DNA of 64,000 bases from Pseudomonas sp. ZH-FAD (GTDB lineage Bacteria > Pseudomonadota > Gammaproteobacteria > Pseudomonadales > Pseudomonadaceae): assembly GCF_002803095.1 (NCBI RefSeq), contig NZ_PGLR01000001.1, positions 271,032-335,031 on the forward strand, written 5' to 3'. Positions 45,052-53,741 of this stretch are shown here, piece by piece. Below the pieces are notes generated by a model. It did not search any database. It was not told the DNA's origin and worked only from the letters and a program-made list of their open reading frames with translations. The position numbers were made by a program, and so were the translations under genes. Every line of letters starts with the position of its first letter. The first letter of the stretch is position 1.

Positions 45052-46023
45052 ATGACCGAACCCAATCCCTTTGCGCCCGAACCGCTCGTGCCGACATCGG
45101 CTTCACGACAATTGCCGGTACTGCCACTGCATCTGGTGGGCGTAGTCCTGGCGGTGAGCGTTGTCAGCATGGTGATATCGCTGGTCGGCTGGCTGATGAA
45201 CGATGTGGCGACCGACCTGACGTTCTGGCTGCGCTATGTTGCCACCTATTGGCTCAGCCATCTGTTGATGGCCGGGTTGGGCGTCTATTGGCTGGCCAAT
45301 GCCTATATGGAGCGCCACAGCCTGGCAGGTTACCGGCAGCCGGCAACGCTTTTGGTGAGCTATGGGGTGCTGTATCTGTTGCTGACCTGGGCGCTGGGGT
45401 ACGCCTCGGGGCAACTCTACATGTGGCTGTACGAGCAGGTGGATGCCCACGGTAGCGGGCGTCTGCTGATGAGCTTCGGCTGGTGGCTGGTCGGTCTGTT
45501 GAGTTTCTGCCTGGGAGTGCTGTTGCCCCTTTGGCTGCTACTGCATCTGTTCCGCGGCCAGGCCGAGATGGCCACTGGGGATGTGCAGGTGTCTGGTGTG
45601 ACATTGGCCTGGAGTTTTGCGCTGGCCCTGCTGGTGGCCTACCTGCAGCTGGCCGGTCTGATGACCCAGATGGTGAGCGGGATGCTGTACGGTTACGAGC
45701 TTCAGGGTTGGGAGGGGGTGCTCAACCTGATCCACGGCGCTCTGTATCTGCTGGTGGCGTTCCTCACCGCACGCGCGTTGCTGCCGGAGCAGGTTCGCGG
45801 ATTCAATGGTGGGCGCCTGATCGTGGCCGTAGTGATCACGCTGCTGTTGTGGATCGGCAGTGCGCTGCTTTGCGCGGTCATCATGCTGGCGTTGCTCTGG
45901 GTTGGTCTGGTCGCGGATATCGTTCTGATGCTGCTCTTCGGCTTGCTGCAACTGGCGCTGCTCTGGCCATTCAGCCGTCTCGGGCTGCGTTGGGGCTATC
46001 GCGCGCAGGCCGCTCAGGCGTGA
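45052..46023 (+). CDS. Multi-span membrane protein of unknown function
   Basis: This 323-residue protein is predicted to have about eight membrane spans, with a short soluble N-terminus (MTEPNPFAPEPLVPTSASRQ). I chose the ATG at 45052, preceded by AAGGA; the frame stays open a little upstream. I recognise no catalytic or transport motif. It lies between the CRISPR leader and a HAD phosphatase gene, both on the same strand with a 59-base gap. Nothing ties it to the CRISPR array except proximity. Confidence 0.8.
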   Translation: MTEPNPFAPEPLVPTSASRQLPVLPLHLVGVVLAVSVVSMVISLVGWLMNDVATDLTFWLRYVATYWLSHLLMAGLGVYWLANAYMERHSLAGYRQPATLLVSYGVLYLLLTWALGYASGQLYMWLYEQVDAHGSGRLLMSFGWWLVGLLSFCLGVLLPLWLLLHLFRGQAEMATGDVQVSGVTLAWSFALALLVAYLQLAGLMTQMVSGMLYGYELQGWEGVLNLIHGALYLLVAFLTARALLPEQVRGFNGGRLIVAVVITLLLWIGSALLCAVIMLALLWVGLVADIVLMLLFGLLQLALLWPFSRLGLRWGYRAQAAQA

Positions 46024-46082
46024 ACCAGCGGGCAAAGGCGGGTATCCTTCGCGACCGTTTCGATTGCGAATAGGCGCTCGCC

Positions 46083-46730
46083 ATGCATCACTCCACCATC
46101 CTCTTCGACCTCGACGGCACCCTCACCGACCCGCGTGAGGGCATTACCCGCTCGGTGCAGTACGCCCTGGCCAAGCTGGGTATCGATGAGCCGGACCTGG
46201 CCGCGCTGGAGCACTTCATCGGCCCGCCCCTGTTGCAGTGCTTCATGGCCACCTATGCGCTGGACGAGGCCACCGGCTGGCAGGCGGTCAATCACTACCG
46301 TGAGCGCTTTCGGGTTACCGGGCTGTACGAAAATCGTGTATTCGATGGCGTGGAGACGCTGCTCGAGGCGCTGGTGGCGCAGGGCCGAACGCTTTATATC
46401 GCGACCAGCAAGCCGACGGTGTTCGCCGAGGAAATTGCCCGGCACTTCGGCTTCGACCGCTACTTCAAGCGCATCTACGGCAGTGAGCTGGATGGCACCC
46501 GCACCAACAAGGTGGAGCTGTTGGCGCATCTGCTGGACTCGGAACGATTGGCGCCCGGCTCGGCACTGATGATCGGCGACCGCAAGCATGACCTGATCGG
46601 CGCACGCAGCAATGGTCTGCAGGCGGTGGCGGTCGGTTACGGCTTCGGTAGTCGTGAGGAGTTGCTCGGCGAGACGCCGGACTTTCATTTCGAGACGCTG
46701 GAGGAAATGCGCCGGGCATTCATCTGCTGA
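46083..46730 (+). CDS. HAD-family hydrolase (phosphoglycolate phosphatase-like)
   Basis: This 215-residue HAD phosphatase has motif I DLDGTLTD (about residues 9-16), motif II around YIATSKPTVFAEEIARHFG, and motif III/IV K...MIGDRKHDLIGARSNG. A cap domain sits between motifs I and II. It is probably the homologue of P. aeruginosa PA0065 by gene order. The physiological substrate is unknown. Confidence 0.9.
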   Translation: MHHSTILFDLDGTLTDPREGITRSVQYALAKLGIDEPDLAALEHFIGPPLLQCFMATYALDEATGWQAVNHYRERFRVTGLYENRVFDGVETLLEALVAQGRTLYIATSKPTVFAEEIARHFGFDRYFKRIYGSELDGTRTNKVELLAHLLDSERLAPGSALMIGDRKHDLIGARSNGLQAVAVGYGFGSREELLGETPDFHFETLEEMRRAFIC

Positions 46731-46733
46731 GAA

Positions 46734-46797
46734 CTGTAGGAGCGAGCTCTGCTCGCGAATGAAAGCGAAAGCTTCGCGAGCAAGCTTGCTCCTACAG
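46734..46797. repeat. REP-type palindrome (CTGTAGGAGC...GCTCCTACAG)
   Basis: CTGTAGGAGCGAGC and its near complement enclose GCTCGCGAA and TTCGCGAGC arms. It fills the convergent gap between the HAD gene and the DUF1161 gene and may act as a bidirectional terminator. Confidence 0.75.
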
Positions 46798-46804
46798 GGG
46801 TGTA

Positions 46805-47035
46805 TCAGCCGTTACGCTGATAGACGATCTTCTTGGTGCCGCCGTCGCAGCTGCCGACGACCATGCTCTGATCCTGAACTTCGTCGTTTGGCACGATTTC
46901 CAGGGTGTAGCTGGGCACGTTGTTGGCCTGAATCTTCACTTCGATTTCCTGCTTGAGTTCTTCGCAGGGCTTGGGCGCGGCCAGCGCGCCGCCAGCAAGG
47001 AGCATCAGGGCCAGGGCGGGAATCAGTCGTTGCAT
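46805..47035 (-). CDS. DUF1161 periplasmic protein
   Basis: This 76-residue secreted protein has a signal peptide MQRLIPALALMLLAGGALA followed by APKPCEELKQEIEVKIQANNV and a second Cys in VVGSCDGG. The two Cys probably form a disulfide. DUF1161 proteins are small periplasmic proteins of unknown function. Confidence 0.85.
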   Translation of the reverse strand: MQRLIPALALMLLAGGALAAPKPCEELKQEIEVKIQANNVPSYTLEIVPNDEVQDQSMVVGSCDGGTKKIVYQRNG

Positions 47036-47098
47036 CGCTTGTACCTCCGGTGTTGGGCGAAACCTGAGTAGGTTGGACTGGCAATCTGCCCCGCAGTT

Positions 47099-48160
47099 CT
47101 AGTGGTTTTGCATCAGGCTTTCCAACGCGGCCCGACGATCCGTTTCCGGCAGCCGACCGAGCGCGGCCACGGCGGCGTAGAACGCGCGCCAATCCCGGCC
47201 CTCGCGCGTGAACAGTGCCGTGAAAGCCGGCACCCATTGGTCGTAGAGGCCGAAGGGCAGCAGCTTGGCGTTGTTCAGCGGGCTTTCGATCCAGGCGTCA
47301 TAACGACCCTGGCCACCCCATTCGCGCTGGCGCAAGGCGCGGTAGTCGCGACGCAGGCGCTCGAACTCGGCCTGTTTGGCAGCGCGCATCTCGTGCGGCG
47401 GCAGGTCGCTGGCGTAGAGCCGGCTCAGGCGCTCGCGGCTGGCCAGCACCAGTTCGATGAACTGCTGGCGCTGGCGGTCGTCGCTGGCCGGCGGCGTTTC
47501 ACCACGGGTCGCGTGCCACTGACGCAGCCCCTCGCGTTCGACGAAGGTGGCGAAGGACTCGTTGAAGGCGGTATCGCCCGGCAGGTAGTACTGCTGGTGC
47601 GCCAGCTCGTGGAAGATCACCGCGATGAAACGCTCGTCGCTCCAGCGCAGCATAGTGTTGAGCAGCGGGTCGTCGAACCAGCCCAGGGTGGAGTAGGCCT
47701 CGACACCGCCGATGTAGGTATCCAGGCCCTGCTGACGCAGCAGTGCAGCGGCACCGCGGGCTCGGCCCTGTTGGTAGTAGCCGCGGTAGGCGACGCAACC
47801 GGCGATGGGGAAACAGTGCAGCTCGGGGTCGAGGGAGAACTCCGGCGTGGCGAAGACATTCCACACCACGAAGGGGCGCTCCAGGTCGGCGTACAGGCGA
47901 TAGCTGCGGTTCTCTGGCAACTGCAGGCTGGCGCTGGCGAAGTCCCGCGCCTGCTGGCTCAGCTTCAGGCGCCTGGCCAGATCGGGGTCTATGGCCGAGT
48001 CGTCGAGCAGGCGTTCGACTGGCTGGCGTGCCTGCAACAGTTGCCATTGGCCCTGACCAAGATGGGCGTAATAGTCGAGGGTCGAGCAGCCGCCCAGCAG
48101 CAGGGCGAGCAGGGGAACCGCGCAGCGGCGCAGCAGGTCTTTAGGAGAGGCGTTAGGCAT
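47099..48160 (-). CDS. Putative lipoprotein aminopeptidase (zinc metallopeptidase)
   Basis: This 353-residue protein has a lipoprotein signal with lipobox LLGGC (Cys near residue 25), so it is membrane-anchored. The zinc motif HELAHQ (about residue 194) with a downstream Glu in FNESFATFVEREG fits the predicted aminopeptidase family (PF10023 type). Its natural substrate is not known. Confidence 0.85.
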   Translation of the reverse strand: MPNASPKDLLRRCAVPLLALLLGGCSTLDYYAHLGQGQWQLLQARQPVERLLDDSAIDPDLARRLKLSQQARDFASASLQLPENRSYRLYADLERPFVVWNVFATPEFSLDPELHCFPIAGCVAYRGYYQQGRARGAAALLRQQGLDTYIGGVEAYSTLGWFDDPLLNTMLRWSDERFIAVIFHELAHQQYYLPGDTAFNESFATFVEREGLRQWHATRGETPPASDDRQRQQFIELVLASRERLSRLYASDLPPHEMRAAKQAEFERLRRDYRALRQREWGGQGRYDAWIESPLNNAKLLPFGLYDQWVPAFTALFTREGRDWRAFYAAVAALGRLPETDRRAALESLMQNH

Positions 48161-48284
48161 GCCGTCACGCTAGCTGATCGCGTTGCTTGTCTCCAGCCCC
48201 GTGCGTGTGAATAGGCTCGTTTCGCCTCGGTTTTGCCCGCCTCCCGATGTAGGCTGGTGTCTGAACCCTATCGTGGAGGTCGCC

Positions 48285-48707
48285 ATGCGCGCCCTGTTTC
48301 TCGCCCCCGCCCTGATGATACTTGGGGCCTGTGCTTCCCCCCTGCCTAAGCCCGACCCGCAGCAGGCCTGGGTCGAGTTGTATTCCACCGCCGATACCTT
48401 GCTGATGGCCGACCGCCTGGACGGCAAGCGCTGGCCGGATGGCCGCTACTTTCAGGTGACGCCCGGCCAGCATGAGCTGGAAACACGCTTCCAGTTCGAG
48501 GTGCGTAGCGGTGGGTCGATAGGGATGCAGAGCGAGCCATTGCGCATGACCTGCGAGATTCGCCTGCGCTATGACGACTTCGCAGCCGGTCAACGCTATC
48601 GAATCGAGGCGCGCCAACAGCTGATGAAGGCGCAGGCCTGGCTGTATGACGAGCAACGCAACGTGTTGGCGCGTGGCGAGGTGTTGCGTTGCGGGACGGC
48701 CATCTAG
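48285..48707 (+). CDS. Small putative lipoprotein
   Basis: This 140-residue protein has signal peptide and lipobox LGAC (Cys near residue 15), then a domain with VELYSTADTLLMADRLDGKRW and two later Cys (MTCEIRLRY, LRCGTAI). I chose the ATG at 48285 with GGAGG upstream. It is conserved next to osmC in P. aeruginosa (PA0060 position). Function unknown. Confidence 0.78.
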   Translation: MRALFLAPALMILGACASPLPKPDPQQAWVELYSTADTLLMADRLDGKRWPDGRYFQVTPGQHELETRFQFEVRSGGSIGMQSEPLRMTCEIRLRYDDFAAGQRYRIEARQQLMKAQAWLYDEQRNVLARGEVLRCGTAI

Positions 48708-48766
48708 ACCAGGGCTGATCCGCACGGCGCGCCCCGCTGATCAATGGGGGCGCCGCGGGTGCAAGG

Positions 48767-49192
48767 TCAGGCTTCGAGTATGCCTTCCAGGGTGATCGTG
48801 GCGTTCAGTACCTTGGATACCGGGCAGCCGGTCTTGGCAGCTTCCACGGCTTTCTCGAAGGCAGCGCGTTCGGCGCCCGGGATCTTCGCGCGCAGCGTCA
48901 GATGCACGGCGCTGATCTCGAAGCCGCCCTCGACCTTTTCCAGGGTCACTTGCGCCTTGGTGTCGATGCTCTCGGCGGTCATGCCGGCGTCGCCCAGCTC
49001 CTTGGACAGCGCCATGGAGAAGCAGCCCGCATGAGCGGCGCCGATCAGCTCTTCGGGGTTGGTGCCGGGCTTGTCCTCGAAGCGGGTGTTGAAACCGTAG
49101 GGCGAATCCTTGAGGACGCCACTTTCGGTAGAGATGGTGCCTTTGCCGTCCTTGATACCACCTTGCCAGTGGGCCGAAGCTGTCTTCTTCAT
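48767..49192 (-). CDS. osmC: OsmC-family peroxiredoxin-like hydroperoxide reductase
   Basis: This 141-residue protein has the two redox Cys in AHAGCFSMAL and KTGCPVSKVL. OsmC reduces organic hydroperoxides and is induced by osmotic stress and stationary phase. I chose the ATG at 49192 (MKKTASAHWQG), which matches family starts; an upstream start would add 10 residues. Confidence 0.94.
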   Translation of the reverse strand: MKKTASAHWQGGIKDGKGTISTESGVLKDSPYGFNTRFEDKPGTNPEELIGAAHAGCFSMALSKELGDAGMTAESIDTKAQVTLEKVEGGFEISAVHLTLRAKIPGAERAAFEKAVEAAKTGCPVSKVLNATITLEGILEA

Positions 49193-49275
49193 ATGCGTCT
49201 CCCATCGTATGAACGGGGCCACCGATCTGGCGGCCTGTTCTGATTCAGAGGGCTGTCACGCGTACAAGTTCGCAC

Positions 49276-50277
49276 TTAGCCGTGTTGCAGCTCGGCGAGG
49301 ATGTCGAAGGCGTGCAGGCGGTCGGCGAAGTCGTACATGTCGCAGGTGAAGATCAGCTCGTCCGCTTCGGTTTGCTCCAGCAACTGTTCCAGGCGCTGAC
49401 GCACGGTCTGCGGCCCGCCGATGGCGGCCAGGCCGAAGAACTCGCCCACGGCCTGACGCTCGTGCGGCAGCCACAGGCCGTCCATGCTTGGCACCGGCTT
49501 GCGTTGCACCAGGCTCTGGCCGCGGATCAGCGCCAGGATGCGCTGGAACGCGGAGGTGGCCAGGTATTGCGCCTGCTCGTCGCTGTCGGCTGCCAGCAGC
49601 GGTACGCCAAGCATCACATAAGGCTTGTCCAGCACCGCCGAGGGGCGGAAGTGGTTGCGGTAGATGCGGATCGCCTCGTGCATGTAGCGCGGTGCGAAGT
49701 GCGAGGCGAAGGAGTAAGGCAAGCCCTTCATGCCGGCCAGCTGGGCGCTGAACAGGCTGGAACCGAGCAGCCAGATCGGCACATTGGTGCCCGCTCCGGG
49801 CATGGCGATCACCCGCTGCCCTTCCTGGCGCGGCCCGAGGTAGGCCTGCAGTTCCTCGACGTCATTGGGGAAGTCGTCGGCGCTGCCATCACGGCTGCGG
49901 CGCAGGGCATGGGCGGTGTACTGATCGGCGCCGGGCGCGCGGCCCAGGCCCAGCTCGATCCGCCCGGGATAGAGCGTGGCGAGGGTGCCGAACTGTTCGG
50001 CGATCACCAGCGGTGCATGGTTGGGCAGCATCACGCCGCCCGCGCCGAGGCGGATACGCGAGGTGCCGGCGGCCAGATAGCCGATCAGTACCGAGGTGGC
50101 GGAGCTGGCGATGCCGTCCATGTTGTGGTGCTCGGCCACCCAGAATCTCTCGAAGCCGAGGCTTTCGACATGTCGGGCCAGCGCCAGCGAATTATGCAGG
50201 GCTTGAGCGGCATCGCCATCGTCGCGAATCGGCGCCAGGTCGAGGGTGGAGAGCTTGATGGAGGCCAGTCGGCTCAT
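49276..50277 (-). CDS. LLM-class flavin-dependent oxidoreductase (luciferase-like, YhbW type)
   Basis: This 333-residue enzyme has the luciferase-like monooxygenase fold: [57 protein letters not shown], then [12 protein letters not shown]. Family members use reduced flavin and oxygen. The substrate is unknown. It is a single gene with its own intergenic flanks. Confidence 0.9.
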   Translation of the reverse strand: MSRLASIKLSTLDLAPIRDDGDAAQALHNSLALARHVESLGFERFWVAEHHNMDGIASSATSVLIGYLAAGTSRIRLGAGGVMLPNHAPLVIAEQFGTLATLYPGRIELGLGRAPGADQYTAHALRRSRDGSADDFPNDVEELQAYLGPRQEGQRVIAMPGAGTNVPIWLLGSSLFSAQLAGMKGLPYSFASHFAPRYMHEAIRIYRNHFRPSAVLDKPYVMLGVPLLAADSDEQAQYLATSAFQRILALIRGQSLVQRKPVPSMDGLWLPHERQAVGEFFGLAAIGGPQTVRQRLEQLLEQTEADELIFTCDMYDFADRLHAFDILAELQHG

Positions 50278-50473
50278 TGGGGAATTCTCCTCGTTGCATG
50301 GCCGGCCACTCTAACCCCTCGGGTCCAGGTAGCGCACGCCAGGCACAGGCATAGTCATCATCGATACGGGTGATGCGCTGATGCCGTCGTGGCTGGTTTG
50401 CCCGGCGGGACGCCCGGTGATGAGCGTGGCGAATGGTGCCCAGGACCGCTGTGTTCGCGAGCGAGCCTGTGCC

Positions 50474-51502
50474 TCAGCCAGCGCCATGTTGGGCGCGGTA
50501 TTCGCCAGGGGTCAGGCCGGTCCACTGGCGGAAGGCGCGGAAGAATACGCTGGGTTCGGAGTAGCCCAGCAGCAGGGCGATTTCCGCCGCAGGCAGGCGT
50601 CCGTCGCGCAGGTGTTGTTCGGCCAGCTGGCGGCGCGTGTCGGCCAGCAGGTGCTGATAGCTGCAGCCCTCTTCGGCCAGCCTTCGCTGCAGGGTACGTT
50701 CGCTCAGGTTCAATGCGCGGGCCAGCTCGGCGCGGTCGGGCTCGCCGTGTGCCAGTTGTTCGCCGAGCAGGCCGATGACCCGCGCACTGAGGCTGGCGCT
50801 GGGCAGGCGAGCGAGCAGGGTTTCGGCATGCTGGCGCAGCAGTTGCTGCAGCGGCGGGTTGGCCTGGATCAGGGGCGCCTGTCCCAGGGCACGGGGCAGG
50901 GCGATGGCGTAGTCGTCGCTGGCGAACTGCAGTGGGCAGGCGAACACGTCCTGATAGGGTGCAAGGTCGGCTGGCGCAGCATGACGAAATTGCGCGCCGA
51001 GCAGACGGAAGTCGTCGAGCAGCGGCATGGTCATCTGCACCCAGCAGGCCATCATCGCCAGAACGCGGATACGGGTTGCCGGATGCTGCGGATGCAATGG
51101 GCGGTACAGCAGCAACAGGCTGTCGTCGCGCGTCTCGATATGCAGTTCGCCGCCCTCGCCACCGAGGCGCTGATAGCGTAGTGCAGCGTTCAGCGCATCG
51201 CCCAGGGTGGCGCTGCTCTGCAGCAGATAGCTGAGCACGCTGAATGGGCCGGGGGTGAGGTTGCGCCCAAGCAGCAGGCCGGGTTCCGCGTGCTGCAGGC
51301 GTGAATCCAGCTCATGCCAGAGGGTCTGCTGGACGCTGAAGGGGATGCGCGCGTCGGGATCAGCCAGTTGCTGGTCAGTCAGGTTACAGACGTTGAGCAG
51401 CGCCTGACGGTCTAGGCCGAGGCGACTGGCTGCGTGCAGTACAGCCTGGGTCAGACTGGCGCTGACCGAGGCCTGCGATGATTCGTGAAGGACGTTCGAC
51501 AT
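50474..51502 (-). CDS. AraC-family regulator, divergent from the first TAXI gene
   Basis: This 342-residue protein has the arabinose-binding-like N-terminal domain of the OruR/ArgR type (about residues 25-210) and a C-terminal AraC helix-turn-helix pair (about 240-340, LGYSEPSVFFRAFRQWTGLTPGEYR). I chose the ATG at 51502 (MSNVLHESS) over a much longer open frame lacking support. It is divergent, at 170 bases, from the TAXI binding-protein gene, so it probably regulates that gene. Confidence 0.88.
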   Translation of the reverse strand: MSNVLHESSQASVSASLTQAVLHAASRLGLDRQALLNVCNLTDQQLADPDARIPFSVQQTLWHELDSRLQHAEPGLLLGRNLTPGPFSVLSYLLQSSATLGDALNAALRYQRLGGEGGELHIETRDDSLLLLYRPLHPQHPATRIRVLAMMACWVQMTMPLLDDFRLLGAQFRHAAPADLAPYQDVFACPLQFASDDYAIALPRALGQAPLIQANPPLQQLLRQHAETLLARLPSASLSARVIGLLGEQLAHGEPDRAELARALNLSERTLQRRLAEEGCSYQHLLADTRRQLAEQHLRDGRLPAAEIALLLGYSEPSVFFRAFRQWTGLTPGEYRAQHGAG

Positions 51503-51672
51503 TGGCCGATTCTGCCCAATGCCGGGATTGGACGATAGCCTGCGCCCCACACAATGAGTTACGACCGGTTGGTCAACAAGGCGTGCATATTCGTCGCAAG
51601 CGGTTAGACTTCCCTCCCGGACGTCGCTCACAAGGCACGCTCGCTCAAAACAACAGAAAAAGGAGATATCCC

Positions 51673-52644
51673 ATGAAAGGCAAATCCTTGGCATGGGTCC
51701 TGTCCGCCGCGCTCGCGGGTACTGCCCTGAGTGGCATGGCACAGGCCGAAGAGAAATTCGTCACTATCGGCACCGGCGGCCAGACCGGCGTCTATTACGT
51801 GGCCGGTCAGTCCATCTGCCGCTTCCTCAACCGTGGCTCGGCTGAGCACGGCATCAAGTGCAACGCGCCCGCCAGCGGCGGTGGTGTGGCCAACGTGAAT
51901 GGCATTCGCAGCGGCGAATTCAACTTCGGCATCATGCAGTCCGACCACCAGTTCAAGGCCCTCAATGGCGCTGCGCCGTTCGAAGCCGAAGGTGCGATGA
52001 GCGATATTCGTGCGGTGTTCTCGCTGCAGAGCGAAGTGTTCACCGTCCTCGCCCGTCGTAGCGCCAACATCGCCAGCTTCGATGATCTCAAGGGCAAGCG
52101 CGTCAACGTCGGCAACCCGGGTTCCGGTCAGCGTGACACCCTGGAAGAGATCATGGCTGTCAAAGGCTGGGATCGCTCCGCCTTCGCTCTGGCTGCCGAG
52201 CTGAAGCCGGCCGAACAGGCCAGCGCTCTGGGCGACAACAACATCGATGCCATGACCTACTTCGTCGGTCATCCCAATGGCGCGATCCAGGAAGCCACCA
52301 CTACCACCGACGCCGTTCTGGTTCCGGTGACCGGCGCCGAGATCGACAAGCTGCTGGCCGAGAAGACCTACTACACCAAGGCCGACATCCCTGGCGGTCT
52401 GTACAAGGGCAACGATCAGCCGACGCCGTCCATCGGCGGCAAGGCCGTGCTGTCCACCAGCGCCAAGGCCGATCCGGAAGTGGTCTACCAACTGGTCAAG
52501 TCGGTGTTCGACAACATCGATCGCTTCAAGCGTTTGCACCCTGCCTTCGCTGACCTGAAGGAAGAGGACATGATCAAGGTCGGTCTGACTGCCCCGCTGC
52601 ACGAGGGCGCTGAGCGTTACTACAAGGAACGCGGCTGGCTGTAA
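51673..52644 (+). CDS. TAXI-family TRAP transporter solute-binding protein (copy 1)
   Basis: This 323-residue periplasmic protein has a signal peptide ending SGMAQA and then EEKFVTIGTGGQTGVYYVAGQSICRFLN, the TAXI glutamate/aspartate-type ligand-binding start. It is about two-thirds identical by eye to the second copy at 55460-56431 and has the same length. A terminator follows, so this copy is a stand-alone transcript under the divergent AraC gene. The only TRAP permease nearby is at 56605, which it may share. Confidence 0.92.
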   Translation: MKGKSLAWVLSAALAGTALSGMAQAEEKFVTIGTGGQTGVYYVAGQSICRFLNRGSAEHGIKCNAPASGGGVANVNGIRSGEFNFGIMQSDHQFKALNGAAPFEAEGAMSDIRAVFSLQSEVFTVLARRSANIASFDDLKGKRVNVGNPGSGQRDTLEEIMAVKGWDRSAFALAAELKPAEQASALGDNNIDAMTYFVGHPNGAIQEATTTTDAVLVPVTGAEIDKLLAEKTYYTKADIPGGLYKGNDQPTPSIGGKAVLSTSAKADPEVVYQLVKSVFDNIDRFKRLHPAFADLKEEDMIKVGLTAPLHEGAERYYKERGWL

Positions 52645-52665
52645 GCCGGCATCTGGCGATAGACG

Positions 52666-52696
52666 AAACCGCGGCCCTGGCCGCGGTTTTCTTTTG
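52666..52696 (+). terminator. Rho-independent terminator after TAXI copy 1
   Basis: AAACCGCGGCC pairs with GGCCGCGGTTT around CT, followed by TTCTTTT. It lies 22 bases after the stop codon and isolates this gene from the convergent LysR gene. Confidence 0.85.
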
Positions 52697-52709
52697 CCCC
52701 GGGTTTGCC

Positions 52710-53615
52710 TCAGCTCTGCTCATCGAGCAGGTCGATGGCCAGCGTCTGCAGGCGTTTCAGCAGCGCTTGTTGAGCCGCAGAGGGCGTCTCATCGTTACGC
52801 CGCAAAAGGTACAGGGGTACGGGGATGACGGGCTCCAGCGGGCGGGCCTGAACGTCTCCGAGATTGCCTGACAAGGCCGTGAACGGGTCGACCAGGGCCA
52901 GCCCCTGCCCGGCGGCCACCAGCATGCGGGCCAGTTGGTAGGTCTGTACCGAAATGTCGATGCGGGCTGGTGGGTCCAGCTCCTGGATGTGCCCGCGCAG
53001 CAGACCACCCAACGCGTCTCGTGTGTCCAGGCCGATCAGGCTCAGCCCCGCCATGTTCTGCAGGCGCATGGGCGTCGCGCATTCCTGGTCACTCCACCAA
53101 CCCGGTGGGGCGATGGCCATCATCCTTCCCTGTGTCAGCACTTCAGTGTGCAGGTCAGGGTGCTCCACACGCTGCAGCGTCAGGCCCAGATCGGCCTCGC
53201 GCAGCAACAGGGCCTGGATGATTTCGCTGGTGTGCTGGGTCGCGAGGTCGCATCGGGTGTGCGGAAATTCGGCGCGCCAGCCGCATACCACGTCAGGCAG
53301 CAGGGTCTGCGCCAGGGTGGGTGTGCAGATCAGGCGCAGCGCCCGTTCCTCGCCGCGGCGCAGGCTATCGGACAGGCGCCGCAGATCCTGCAGCTCGGCA
53401 GCGAGGCGTTCGGTCTGTTGCTGCAGTATTCGCGCTTCTGCGGTAGGCAGCAGCTTGCCGCGTACACGGCTGAACAGGGCAAACCCCAGCTGTTGTTCGG
53501 CATGCTGCAAAATCTTGCTGGCTGCCGGCTGGGAGATGTGCAGCAGCTCTGCCGCTGCCGTGAGACTCCCGGTCTGCAGGACTGCCTGAAACAGTTCGAC
53601 GTGGCGTAGGCGCAT
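52710..53615 (-). CDS. LysR-family regulator, divergent from the oxidase operon
   Basis: This 301-residue protein has an N-terminal winged helix (RLRHVELFQAVLQTGSLTAAAELLHISQPAASKILQHAE) and a LysR substrate-binding domain (about residues 90-295). I chose the ATG at 53615. A perfect palindrome containing a T-N11-A core lies between it and the divergent DadA-like gene. It is likely the activator of the oxidase-RidA-TAXI-permease genes. Confidence 0.9.
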   Translation of the reverse strand: MRLRHVELFQAVLQTGSLTAAAELLHISQPAASKILQHAEQQLGFALFSRVRGKLLPTAEARILQQQTERLAAELQDLRRLSDSLRRGEERALRLICTPTLAQTLLPDVVCGWRAEFPHTRCDLATQHTSEIIQALLLREADLGLTLQRVEHPDLHTEVLTQGRMMAIAPPGWWSDQECATPMRLQNMAGLSLIGLDTRDALGGLLRGHIQELDPPARIDISVQTYQLARMLVAAGQGLALVDPFTALSGNLGDVQARPLEPVIPVPLYLLRRNDETPSAAQQALLKRLQTLAIDLLDEQS

Positions 53616-53647
53616 GAGCAATCCGTGTTCCCGCGTGGTCGAGGGAA

Positions 53648-53664
53648 CATAACCTAGGGTTATG
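53648..53664. promoter_or_regulatory. LysR-type T-N11-A box
   Basis: CATAACC-TAG-GGTTATG is a perfect 17-bp palindrome whose inner ATAAC-N5-GTTAT is a canonical LysR recognition box. It lies 33 bases upstream of the LysR start and 78 bases upstream of the DadA-like gene. Confidence 0.7.
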
Positions 53665-53741
53665 GGCTGCCGCCATCTTTTCATTGGCCGCTCGTTTCGC
53701 CCCTCCATACCCTGACTTCATTCAGAAGCGGGGGATGGATC

